Part shown: piece after piece, positions 23,951-32,058 of the stretch
Layout of the letters: every line of letters begins with the position of its first letter
Position numbering within the stretch: the first letter of the stretch is position 1
Assembly: GCA_964605665.1 (NCBI GenBank)
Contig: CAZSDP010000001.1
Span: forward strand, 124,001-188,000
Source of the DNA: CAZSDP01 sp964605665
Lineage (GTDB): Bacteria; Planctomycetota; UBA8108; UBA1146
Direction: 5' to 3'
DNA: 64,000 bases
The notes under the pieces: generated by a model
What the model was told of the DNA's origin: nothing
Seen by the model: only the letters and a program-made list of their open reading frames with translations
The model's database searches: none
Program-made: the position numbers and the translations under genes

Positions 23951-25738
23951 ATGTTGAGAACTCATACCTGCGGGGATCTTAACGCGGCCCATGAAGGCAG
24001 CGAGGTCACTTTGATCGGTTGGGTCGATGCCCTACGCGATCATGGAGGTGTTAGTTTCATCGATCTCCGCGATCGGTATGGCCGGACTCAAGTCACACTG
24101 GACCCAGATCGCGTTGGCCCTGACTCTGAATTGCCGTCACTGCGCAGTGAGCAGGTCCTTCTCGTCAAAGGTGTGGTCGCCATGCGACCAGAAGGAATGC
24201 GTAACACAAAGATCTCCACGGGTGAAATCGAAGTGTTCGCATCTTCGGTGGAAGTCATCGGCAGCTGCCCTCCACTTCCCTTCGACTTGAATGACAGCGG
24301 GGGAGAGTCAAGCGAGGAGATTCGCTTTAAATATCGGTTCTTGGATATGAGGAGAGATGCGGTTCACCAACGCTTTCTCATGCGCTCCGACCTTCTTCAT
24401 GAGGTTCGAAATTTTCTCCACGATGAAAAGTTCGTTGAGCTAGAGACTCCGGTCCTAACCAAGAGTACTCCCGAAGGCGCGCGCGACTTCTTGGTCCCAA
24501 GTCGCTTGAATCCTGGAGAGTTCTACGCACTTCCACAGTCCCCGCAAATTTTCAAACAGATTTTCATGGTCGCCGGCTTTGATCGGTACATGCAGGTCGT
24601 GAGATGCTTCCGCGATGAAGACCTCCGAGCGGATCGTCAGCCGGAATTCACTCAGCTCGATATCGAAATGGCGTGCGTCGAAGAAGAAGACGTCATCGAT
24701 GTGATCGAGCGAATGGTGGTGTCTTTGTTTTCGAACCTCAAAGGAACTGACCTTCCGCGTCCGTTCCCACGAGTATCCTACAGCGAGGCATTAAGCCGAT
24801 ACGGGACCGACGCACCGGATCTGAGGTCTCCACTCCAACTTGAGTCGCTAGAGAGCATTGTTGAACCTCTCGGCTTCACGATTTTCCAGAACGCTATTTC
24901 CAGCGGAGGCCAAGTCAAAGGGATGCGAATTCCCGGCGGAGGCACATGGTCACGCAAGGTCATTACTGAACTGGAAACCTTGGCGAAACAGTATGGTGCC
25001 GGCGGACTCGCCTGGGTGAAGAGGAATGAAGGGGAGTGGGTTGGCCCACTCAGCCGCTTCCTCGAGGGGGAACCAGGCTCCCTGCTCCAGAATCTGATGT
25101 CTGCCGAGGTCGGCGACCTGCTGTTGTTCGTCGCTGACTCGAGTCCTTCAGTGGTCAATCAGTCGCTCAACGCATTGCGCAAAGAAATATCTCGCCGAGA
25201 AGGTTGGAGTGATCCTGCGGTGTTTGCCCCATGCTGGGTCACCGACTTCCCCCTCTTCGAAACTACGGACGAAGGGCTGCCAACCCCCTGTCATCACCCA
25301 TTTACTTCACCGCATCCTGAGGACGCGTCACGACTTGATGAAGATCCCCTCTCGGTCCGGGCCCAAGCTTACGATCTCGTCATCAATGGATTCGAGATCG
25401 GGGGGGGGAGTATCCGTATCCATGAGAGGGCAGTCCAGGAACAGGTCTTTAGGGCGATCGGGCTCGATCCTCAAGAAGCGGAGAGTAAATTCAGCTTCCT
25501 TCTCGAAGCATTGAAATACGGAGCCCCGCCCCATGGCGGAATCGCCCTCGGAATTGACCGTTTGGCGATGCTCCTAGTCGGGGATTCGTCGATCCGGGAG
25601 GTCATCGCCTTTCCCAAGACCCAAACGGGAGGCTGCCCCCTCACCGAAGCTCCAGGCGAGGTCCCCAATGAACAATTGCGGGAGATTGGCCTCAGCCGGC
25701 TCCCTCGGGCCGAGGGTTCGGCCTCTTCGGTGGATTGA
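23951..25738 (+). CDS. aspS: aspartyl-tRNA synthetase
   Basis: 595 residues, the length of bacterial-type AspRS. N-terminal OB anticodon-binding domain (about 1-110: VTLIGWVDALRDHGGVSFIDLRD), class II catalytic core with QSPQ and the CFRDEDLRADRQPEFTQ motif 2 region, a GAD insertion domain in the middle (about 285-410), and motif 3 GGIALGIDRLAMLL followed by FPKTQTGGCPLTEAP. It charges tRNA-Asp with aspartate. Catalytic residues look intact, in contrast with the LeuRS-like gene. It opens the translation block that continues with infC. Confidence 0.95.
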   Translation: MLRTHTCGDLNAAHEGSEVTLIGWVDALRDHGGVSFIDLRDRYGRTQVTLDPDRVGPDSELPSLRSEQVLLVKGVVAMRPEGMRNTKISTGEIEVFASSVEVIGSCPPLPFDLNDSGGESSEEIRFKYRFLDMRRDAVHQRFLMRSDLLHEVRNFLHDEKFVELETPVLTKSTPEGARDFLVPSRLNPGEFYALPQSPQIFKQIFMVAGFDRYMQVVRCFRDEDLRADRQPEFTQLDIEMACVEEEDVIDVIERMVVSLFSNLKGTDLPRPFPRVSYSEALSRYGTDAPDLRSPLQLESLESIVEPLGFTIFQNAISSGGQVKGMRIPGGGTWSRKVITELETLAKQYGAGGLAWVKRNEGEWVGPLSRFLEGEPGSLLQNLMSAEVGDLLLFVADSSPSVVNQSLNALRKEISRREGWSDPAVFAPCWVTDFPLFETTDEGLPTPCHHPFTSPHPEDASRLDEDPLSVRAQAYDLVINGFEIGGGSIRIHERAVQEQVFRAIGLDPQEAESKFSFLLEALKYGAPPHGGIALGIDRLAMLLVGDSSIREVIAFPKTQTGGCPLTEAPGEVPNEQLREIGLSRLPRAEGSASSVD

Positions 25739-26039
25739 CTTTACCCAAAAACACCTTGAACCCGCACTTTCCACAGATCCAGACTGGAAATGGTGCCCGG
25801 TTTAGGGTTCCATCGCGGCCTCTCCGGGATGTGAGGAGGGGGGGACCCCTGGGAATCCTCCACCATCGCGCTGCGGATTCCGTGAGAATCAGAATTCCAA
25901 GGGAGGCCTCGGTTGTTGCCTCCTGCTGAGTTCAAAAGACGTGATGTCAAAATTGACTTGTTGATCATCCGTCGAACTCAACAAAGTCGATCATGTACTG
26001 GGGCTACCGCCGCCCCTAAGTAAGCGTAGGAGGCTAGCG
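25739..26039. other. aspS-infC spacer and probable infC leader
   Basis: 301 bases with no coding frame of its own. A stem GGAGGC (25902-25907) / GCCTCC (25918-25923) and a stem GGGGC (26000-26004) / GCCCC (26012-26016) are present, the second just before the infC Shine-Dalgarno. They may form a structured leader; no known leader family was recognised. Confidence 0.45.
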
Positions 26040-26042
26040 ATC
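26027..26042 (+). promoter_or_regulatory. infC ribosome binding site and ATC start codon
   Basis: TAGGAGG (26027-26033) is a near-perfect Shine-Dalgarno. Six bases later stands ATC at 26040. No ATG, GTG or TTG is in frame between it and residue 18, where the conserved IF-3 sequence is already under way, so ATC is the most likely initiator. Confidence 0.8.
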
Positions 26043-26549
26043 GCCGAGTCGGGAAAGTACCGGGTCATTGATCGTCCTGGACCCGGTCAGGTGCGTCTCA
26101 TCGGAGACGACGGTAAGCAGATCGGAGTGATCGAGATTGTCGAGGCGCTTGACCTCGCAGAAACACAAGACCTCGATCTCGTAGAACTGAACCCAAACTC
26201 CGATCCACCGACCTGTAAATTGATGGACTACGGTAAGTTCAAGTACAACTCGTCGAAGAAGCAGGGAAAGACGAAGGTTCTCAAGCGAAAAGAAGTCAAG
26301 ATGCGCCCCAAAACGGAGAAGCATGACTTCGAAGTGAAGCTTAAGAACGCACGCCGCTTCCTCGACGCTGGACATAAAGTCCTGGTTACGATGATCTTCC
26401 GAGGTCGAGAGCAGCGACACCCAGAATTGGGGGTCGATCTCTTGAATCGTTTCGCGCTTGCGTTGGATGAAATCGCAAAAGTGGAACGCCCTCCCGCAAA
26501 AGAAGCGGGGAATAGAATGAGCATGCTGCTCTCTTCAAAACAAAAGTAA
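26040..26549 (+). CDS. infC: translation initiation factor IF-3
   Basis: 169 residues if started at ATC 26040. The N-domain begins with YRVIDRPGPGQVRLIGDDG, matching the usual yRvNerIrapeVRlIg; a GTG start at 26091 would cut it off. The C-domain (KTEKHDFEVKLKNARRFLDAG, FRGRE) binds the 30S platform. IF-3 discriminates against non-AUG starts and is known in E. coli to repress its own AUU-initiated message; the ATC here implies the same loop. rpmI and rplT follow, the classical order. The protein lacks the long C-terminal extensions seen in some lineages. Confidence 0.93.
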   Translation: MAESGKYRVIDRPGPGQVRLIGDDGKQIGVIEIVEALDLAETQDLDLVELNPNSDPPTCKLMDYGKFKYNSSKKQGKTKVLKRKEVKMRPKTEKHDFEVKLKNARRFLDAGHKVLVTMIFRGREQRHPELGVDLLNRFALALDEIAKVERPPAKEAGNRMSMLLSSKQK

Positions 26550-26571
26550 TCGTCGCGAGTTGTTGCGACGA
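26550..26571 (+). promoter_or_regulatory. stem-loop after infC
   Basis: TCGTCGC (26550-26556) pairs perfectly with GCGACGA (26565-26571), starting on the base after the infC stop. AATTTG rather than a T-run follows, so it may be an attenuator or processing site rather than a full terminator. A second, shorter stem AGCCC/GGGCT lies at 26582-26598. Confidence 0.55.
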
Positions 26572-26630
26572 ATTTGATCCGAGCCCCGCGAGAGGGCTAG
26601 AGCGTAAACACGGACGAGAGGGTCCGACCA

Positions 26631-26837
26631 ATGGCGAAGCCAGGGGCTTTCAAGCCAAACAAAGGCGCCTTAAAGCGCGTTAAAGTCACAGGGACCGGCA
26701 AGATTAAGCGACGCCGAGCAGGCATGAGTCACTTGATGTCCGCCATGTCTCCCAAGAGACGGCGCAAGGGACGCAGCGCAGCGATCTGCACACCGAGTGA
26801 GCAAAAGCGTTTTCGACAGATGCTAGGACTTCAGTAG
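26631..26837 (+). CDS. rpmI: ribosomal protein bL35
   Basis: 68 residues, basic. The conserved core is seen: KRVKVTGTGKIKRRRAGMSHLM, then a run of basic residues and a C-terminal helix. Part of the 50S subunit. GAGAGG precedes the start. It lies between infC and rplT as in most bacteria. The N-terminus is slightly longer than the usual PKMKTH start. Confidence 0.93.
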   Translation: MAKPGAFKPNKGALKRVKVTGTGKIKRRRAGMSHLMSAMSPKRRRKGRSAAICTPSEQKRFRQMLGLQ

Positions 26838-26919
26838 TTCTCACTTCAATTGCGTGGATGAGAATTGAAATGAAATTTCGGCACTGCCCGGGGCGAGTTC
26901 TTCACTAGGAACCAGAAGT

Positions 26920-26944
26920 GAATCGAGCAAAGGCCGCTCGATTC
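26920..26944 (+). promoter_or_regulatory. stem-loop in the rplT leader
   Basis: GAATCGAGC (26920-26928) pairs perfectly with GCTCGATTC (26936-26944) around AAAGGCC. It ends 34 bases before the rplT start. In other bacteria L20 represses its own operon by binding leader structures; whether this stem is such a site is inference. Confidence 0.55.
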
Positions 26945-26978
26945 CTCCCGTGGGAGGCCCAACAGAGAGGGGTCCAAT

Positions 26979-27326
26979 ATGGCCCGTGTAAGATTTGGTG
27001 TTGCTCGCCATAAGAAGCACAAGCGCGTCCTAAGGAAAGCCAAAGGATTCTGGGGTGGACGCCGCCGTCAGTACCGAACTGCCAAAGAGAGTATTGTTCG
27101 ATCTGAAGTCTACGCTACTCGCGATCGTCGAAATCGAAAGCGCGATTTCCGGCGGCTGTGGATCACTCGTATTTCGGCGGCCTGCTCTCAGCACGAGATC
27201 AATTACTCTCGTTTCGTCCATGGACTTGGAAAAGTCGGCGTTGAACTGAACCGCAAAATGCTCTCGGAGATTGCAATCCGCAATCCAGAGGGGTTCGCGA
27301 GTCTGGTTGAAAAAGCGAAGGGGTAG
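26979..27326 (+). CDS. rplT: ribosomal protein bL20
   Basis: 115 residues, the standard size. Shows the L20 core KAKGFWGGRRRQYRTAKESI, RNRKRDFRRLWITRI and the NRKMLSEIAI C-terminal part. Binds 23S rRNA early in 50S assembly and commonly acts as an autogenous regulator of the infC-rpmI-rplT operon. AGAGGGG precedes the ATG. pheS follows after 27 bases. Confidence 0.96.
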   Translation: MARVRFGVARHKKHKRVLRKAKGFWGGRRRQYRTAKESIVRSEVYATRDRRNRKRDFRRLWITRISAACSQHEINYSRFVHGLGKVGVELNRKMLSEIAIRNPEGFASLVEKAKG

Positions 27327-27353
27327 TAAACCTACTCCTCCGAAAGCCCTCCA

Positions 27354-28388
27354 ATGGACACCAACCTCTTCAAGAAACTCGAAGAACTTGAGGTCGCTGC
27401 ACTCGATCAGATCTCTGCCGCAAAAACCGCGGTTGAGCTAGAGAATCTCCGTGTCCAATTCCTTGGAAAAAAAGGATCTCTGAAGGGGATCCTCAGGGGG
27501 CTAGGACAGCTCCCTAAAGAAGAACGTGCTCAAGCGGGCGCTGCGTCCAATTCAGTAAAGTCTGCCATCGATGAAGCCCTCGGTCACGCCAAAGAACGCT
27601 TCGGGTCTTCGAAGACTTTGAGCACTGGTCCTCAATTGGATGTAACGATTCCTGGCAAGATCCCCGCCCTCGGTAGCCGACATCCAGTCCGACAAGTCGC
27701 CCGACGCCTCATTCATATCTTCCACAACCTGGGTTTTGCGGTCGCTGACGGCCCAGAGATCGAAGATGAATGGCACAATTTCATCGGTTTGAATATCCCG
27801 CCCGACCACATCGCTCGTGATCCTTCGGAGAACTTCTACCTCGATGATGATCTCTTACTTCGAAGCCAAACTTCGACAGTTCAGATTCGCGTACTCGAAC
27901 AGCAACCTCCACCAGTACGGATAATTGCTCCGGGAAGGGTTTACCGCCCTGACACGGTTGATGCGAGCCACTCCTTTCAGTTCCATCAAATCGAAGGTTT
28001 GATGGTCGATGAAGGAGTTACATTTGGAGATCTCAAGACAACACTTCGACTCTTCTTTCGGCAACTGTTTCAGCGAGAAGTAAAGCTCCGATTGCGACCG
28101 AGTTTCTTCCCCTTCACTGAGCCGAGCGCAGAAGTCGATCTCAGTTGCCCTTTTTGTGATCAAAAGGGCTGCAAGACTTGCGGTCGTAAAGGGTGGATCG
28201 AAATGGGGGGGTGCGGGATGGTAGACCCCAACGTATTCGAGGCAGTCGGGATTGATCCGGAACGTTACACCGGATTTGCTTTTGGCATGGGGATCGACCG
28301 AATCACGATGGCGTTCTACGACATCTCAGACATTCGATATCTATTCGAAAACGACGTCCGTTTTTTGAATCAGTTTGGGATCAGCTAG
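27354..28388 (+). CDS. pheS: phenylalanyl-tRNA synthetase alpha subunit
   Basis: 344 residues, typical length. An N-terminal coiled coil (about 1-85) that contacts tRNA is followed by the class II core: motif 2 region GRVYRPDTVDASHSFQFHQIEG and motif 3 FGMGIDRITM. A GGCGMVDPNVF segment for substrate binding is present. Forms an alpha2-beta2 enzyme with PheT, encoded 108 bases downstream. In the order infC-rpmI-rplT-pheS-pheT common to many bacteria. Confidence 0.96.
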   Translation: MDTNLFKKLEELEVAALDQISAAKTAVELENLRVQFLGKKGSLKGILRGLGQLPKEERAQAGAASNSVKSAIDEALGHAKERFGSSKTLSTGPQLDVTIPGKIPALGSRHPVRQVARRLIHIFHNLGFAVADGPEIEDEWHNFIGLNIPPDHIARDPSENFYLDDDLLLRSQTSTVQIRVLEQQPPPVRIIAPGRVYRPDTVDASHSFQFHQIEGLMVDEGVTFGDLKTTLRLFFRQLFQREVKLRLRPSFFPFTEPSAEVDLSCPFCDQKGCKTCGRKGWIEMGGCGMVDPNVFEAVGIDPERYTGFAFGMGIDRITMAFYDISDIRYLFENDVRFLNQFGIS

Positions 28389-28496
28389 GGATCGCACGCT
28401 CAAGACGACCACTGCGGCGAGCCTGTTGAACTGATTCGTCGATTCGCGCATTGAGCAGCAAGAACTTCAGCTATCTTTTGAAACAAGGGGTACTTC

Positions 28497-30530
28497 ATGA
28501 AGGTCACTCTCGACTGGTTGCGAGACTACGTCGATTTTGATTTACCTGCAGAGGAAATCGCCGATCGATTGACTCAAGCAGGTCTCGAGACTGAAGGAAT
28601 AGAGCGAGTTGGCGATGAAACGGTGATCGAGCTTGAAACCACATCCAATCGCCCCGACCACCTCGGGGTCTTGGGGGTGGCTCGAGAGATTGCTTGGATC
28701 TGTGATTCAGAGCTTAGGCTCCCTTCTCTCAATTTCGATACGATTGACGAGTACGAGGGGGCACCCCTGAACGAGCTACTGACGCTCGATGTTCAAGACC
28801 ACGAACGCTGCCCTCGATACATTGCACGCCTCGCGGTCGATGTGAAAGTTGGCCCCAGCCCCCAGTGGCTGATTTCCCGGATTGAAGCACTTGGCCTGCG
28901 TCCGGTGAACAACGTTGTGGACCTGTCGAACTATGTACTGTTCGAGTATGGACAACCCCTTCATGCCTTTGACTTCGACGAATTGAAATCTTCCACCGTC
29001 ATTGTCAGAAGAGCAGCGCAATCAGAAGAGTTCACGGCAATCAATGGTCGCAGCTACCATTTGGACCGAGAAGACTTGGTGATTGCTGACTCTGACCGCG
29101 CAGTGGCCCTTGCTGGGATCATGGGAGGACTACATTCAGAGGTCAGCGACAAGACCACACGTATTCTTCTCGAATCGGCCTGGTTCTTACCGGTTCCGGT
29201 TCGAACTTCTTCTCGAAAACTCACGCTGGCGAGTGACTCCTCCTATCGTTTCGAGCGAAGAGTTGATCCCCATGGGGTCGATCTCGCGTCTCGAAGATTC
29301 CTTTCCCTCTTGCAGGAGCTCACCGGGGCCAAAATATTGACCGGAGAAGTCGAATTCTGTGACTCCCAGTGGCTCGAAGAGTCAACCCGTGAAGTCTCGC
29401 TTCGTCCATCGCGAATCACCCAGATTCTGGGCGTCGAACTTACTGGGGCAGAAATCAAGGACAGCTTGAGCAAGATTGGATTTGAAGGGACAGCTACTGA
29501 AGATGGAGAGACTCTGTCCTTCCTCACGCCGAGCTTTCGAGCAGATGTGGATCGTGAAATAGATCTCATCGAGGAGGTCGCACGAGTCTACGGCTTAAAT
29601 AATATTCCCGAGGGGCAACTTGGGGTATTTCCTATTGATGAGTCCTTTGAATCGAAGCTCTCCTCCGATATAGCCAGCGCACTAGTCGGCGCTGGCTATC
29701 AAGAAGCTTTGACTTTCGCGTTCACTACCCCTGAAGACTCTACGCTAGAGTCGCTGTGGTCCGCGACCGAACCATTCGAAGTTCGTAATCCTGTTCGAAG
29801 CACTGAGAGCCGCATGAGGCGTAGTCTCCTTCCAAGGCTCCTTCAGGCCGTTCGTGGAAATCATCTGCACGGTCTGGATGCCGTCCGTCTGTATGAACAG
29901 GCCCGGGTGTTTCATAGACGTCCTGGCGTTAAGGTTCCGGTCGAGCGGGAGCATCTCGCTTGGTGCGCATCTGGTGATAACCAGGGATTCCGCGATGCTC
30001 GTGGAATTGCGGATACAGTGCTCAATTTGCTTCGTATCGATGAGATGCTGTGGACCCCGATCACTGAAGAGTCTAGTGGATTCGTTGCCAGCAAGACCGC
30101 CCAAGTCACCCTCGCTGGAGCGCGAGTGGGGCTCGTTGGCTTCCTAGAGCAAGCTGGAGTGTCTGGTGGAGTATGGGCTGGCGAGTTAGATCTGTCGGCC
30201 TTGTTTCCACTCGCGAAAGAGATGACCACATTTCGGGATTTTTCTCGATACCCTTCGATCGTCAGAGATTTGAATGTACTCCTGCCTGAAGAAACGACTT
30301 GGCAAGAGATCAAGGACGTCGTTCACGGCTGCCAACTCAAAGAATTCTCTGAACTGAGTTTCGGGGATCTCTATCGTGGGAAACAAGTTCCCGCAGGCAA
30401 GAAGAGTGTCCTCTTTTCGCTGCGATTCCAGGCCGAAGATCGAACCCTAACCCACGACGAGGTTGAGGGGGAAGTGGAACAGCTCCTCGGGCGCTTGAGC
30501 GATCAGTTTCAAGCAGAGTTAAGATCGTAA
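28497..30530 (+). CDS. pheT: phenylalanyl-tRNA synthetase beta subunit, short form
   Basis: 677 residues, against about 790-800 usual. The N-terminus starts normally (MKVTLDWLRDYVDF) but then passes straight from GLETEGIER into ELETTSNRPDHLGVLG. The whole EMAP-like tRNA-binding (OB) insertion of about 110 residues is missing, without a frameshift. B3/B4 editing (about 120-290), B5 (about 300-370), the catalytic-like core and the C-terminal FDX-ACB anticodon domain (about 585-675, FRDFSRYPSIVRDLNVLL) are present. Short PheT proteins occur in some PVC bacteria as far as I recall. AAGGGG precedes the ATG. Confidence 0.94.
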   Translation: MKVTLDWLRDYVDFDLPAEEIADRLTQAGLETEGIERVGDETVIELETTSNRPDHLGVLGVAREIAWICDSELRLPSLNFDTIDEYEGAPLNELLTLDVQDHERCPRYIARLAVDVKVGPSPQWLISRIEALGLRPVNNVVDLSNYVLFEYGQPLHAFDFDELKSSTVIVRRAAQSEEFTAINGRSYHLDREDLVIADSDRAVALAGIMGGLHSEVSDKTTRILLESAWFLPVPVRTSSRKLTLASDSSYRFERRVDPHGVDLASRRFLSLLQELTGAKILTGEVEFCDSQWLEESTREVSLRPSRITQILGVELTGAEIKDSLSKIGFEGTATEDGETLSFLTPSFRADVDREIDLIEEVARVYGLNNIPEGQLGVFPIDESFESKLSSDIASALVGAGYQEALTFAFTTPEDSTLESLWSATEPFEVRNPVRSTESRMRRSLLPRLLQAVRGNHLHGLDAVRLYEQARVFHRRPGVKVPVEREHLAWCASGDNQGFRDARGIADTVLNLLRIDEMLWTPITEESSGFVASKTAQVTLAGARVGLVGFLEQAGVSGGVWAGELDLSALFPLAKEMTTFRDFSRYPSIVRDLNVLLPEETTWQEIKDVVHGCQLKEFSELSFGDLYRGKQVPAGKKSVLFSLRFQAEDRTLTHDEVEGEVEQLLGRLSDQFQAELRS

Positions 30531-30775
30531 TCGTCCGTCCAATTGAATGGCACCCGCTGGGCCGGGAGTGGCGTTGCTTCAAAGATCTGAAGACTTACAA
30601 TGAAACCCGACGAGACGATGAGTGGAGTGGACCGCCTCAATCTCTTCACCTGATTCGATTACACGTCAATTCAGGATGACGGTCCATCTCGTTTTCTCTT
30701 CGCCTGAGACTCTCTACAGCTGACCATCTTCCCGCGCCCGGTCATCCTTACTCACTCATGGGAGCGATACGCAGC

Positions 30776-31981
30776 ATGAATAATTTTGTTGTCATTCTTA
30801 TTCTCATCGCTTTGGGCTATGGGGTGTACAGCTGGATGTCTGGCAGCCCTGCAAATCCAAAGATTCTCGGTACCGTTCCCGAGGTTGAACGTAGTGATGA
30901 AAATCCTGCGAATCCTGAATCGAACGATGACTCTGATGCGATCCAGGTCGTCAACGCAACAATAGATGATGAGAACTCTTTTGAAGTCGTTCCCTCTGCT
31001 AGCCAGATCGAGGCCTTGAAAGAGAAGACTCTGGCACTGAGTAGTCCTGAGGGCGATGATCTTCGCTGGCAGCTCGCAAAGATATACCGACAACAGGGGC
31101 AGCTCTCCGCAAGCAATAAGACCCTCTTGGAAATCTACCAAGGGAAGGGGCCTTATGCGGTAAAGGCGGCGAATGAGCTATTGGAGTATAGCGATTCAGC
31201 CTCCATCGATGAGCTCTCAACTTTTGTCGTAAGCCAAGGCCCCAATCTAGATGGATACAAAGAAGCAGTTCTGATTCGAGGGAAATTTCTCGCCGAACAG
31301 CCGGGTGAATCAAATCAGATCGATGCGTGGAGATTCTTGAGCGAGCACTACTTCCGCTCTAATGAAGAGAGTCTCAGGCGATCAATTCAAGGTTTGTTGG
31401 ATCCGATTGTCGACAAGTGGATATTGTCACGCAGACCCTGTACCGCTGTTTCTACCACTTACACAGTGCGACCAGGAGACTCTCTCGCCGCTATTGCGAG
31501 TCGACACGGAGTGACGATTGATCAGTTGAGATCGGTCAACAAAGTCAAAGGTGACCTCATCCATCCAGGTGATCGACTGAAAATCTTAGATCGGGAGATC
31601 TGCCTTGAAGTTGATAAGAGCTCTTTCCGTCTAGACGTTCTGTATGATGGCGGGTTCTTGCTGAGCTTCCCCGTCGGTCATGGCGCCGATGGTCGTACAC
31701 CAACTGCGGAGTTCATTGTCAACCTACGCCAAGAGCGACCGAATTGGTATCCGCCCAATCAACCGATGGTGCCTTATGGAAATCCCGGCAACCCGCTCGG
31801 TGAGCGCTGGCTCGGTTTTGCGGAGACTGCCGACTTAAAGGGTTTCGGAATTCACGGCACGAGTCAGCCTGAGACGATCGGCACTGAAGCCTCAGAAGGG
31901 TGCATTAGACTTCGAAATGAAGACGTGATCGCTCTCTATCCCTTTGTTTCCACGGGAACAAGAGTCTTGATCAAAGACTGA
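30776..31981 (+). CDS. LysM and YkuD L,D-transpeptidase, membrane-anchored
   Basis: About 401 residues, started at the Met at 30776 (an in-frame ATG 6 codons earlier exists; the GGGAG inside that stretch would serve the later start). N-terminal membrane helix (3-20), a helical linker, a LysM peptidoglycan-binding domain (about 225-275: YTVRPGDSLAAIASRHGVTIDQL) and a C-terminal YkuD domain. The catalytic motif HGTSQPETIG...SEGCIRL carries the conserved His and Cys. Such enzymes make 3-3 crosslinks or attach proteins to peptidoglycan. Consistent with a peptidoglycan wall, as is the ddl gene in this window. Confidence 0.9.
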   Translation: MNNFVVILILIALGYGVYSWMSGSPANPKILGTVPEVERSDENPANPESNDDSDAIQVVNATIDDENSFEVVPSASQIEALKEKTLALSSPEGDDLRWQLAKIYRQQGQLSASNKTLLEIYQGKGPYAVKAANELLEYSDSASIDELSTFVVSQGPNLDGYKEAVLIRGKFLAEQPGESNQIDAWRFLSEHYFRSNEESLRRSIQGLLDPIVDKWILSRRPCTAVSTTYTVRPGDSLAAIASRHGVTIDQLRSVNKVKGDLIHPGDRLKILDREICLEVDKSSFRLDVLYDGGFLLSFPVGHGADGRTPTAEFIVNLRQERPNWYPPNQPMVPYGNPGNPLGERWLGFAETADLKGFGIHGTSQPETIGTEASEGCIRLRNEDVIALYPFVSTGTRVLIKD

Positions 31982-32058
31982 CGACCACTTTCTAGAATTA
32001 TAGGGAACCTCTCCTAGAAGATTCGTTCCAGAGTCTCTAGCGAAAGGAGAGTTCCCAA

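Noticed and set aside
23626..24000. Possible T-box leader before aspS
   Set aside because: No specifier loop, T-box sequence or terminator pair could be found; T-boxes are also rare outside Firmicutes and Actinobacteria.
26091..26549. infC starting at GTG 26091
   Set aside because: This would remove the start of the conserved IF-3 N-domain, and the strong Shine-Dalgarno lies 51 bases further upstream.
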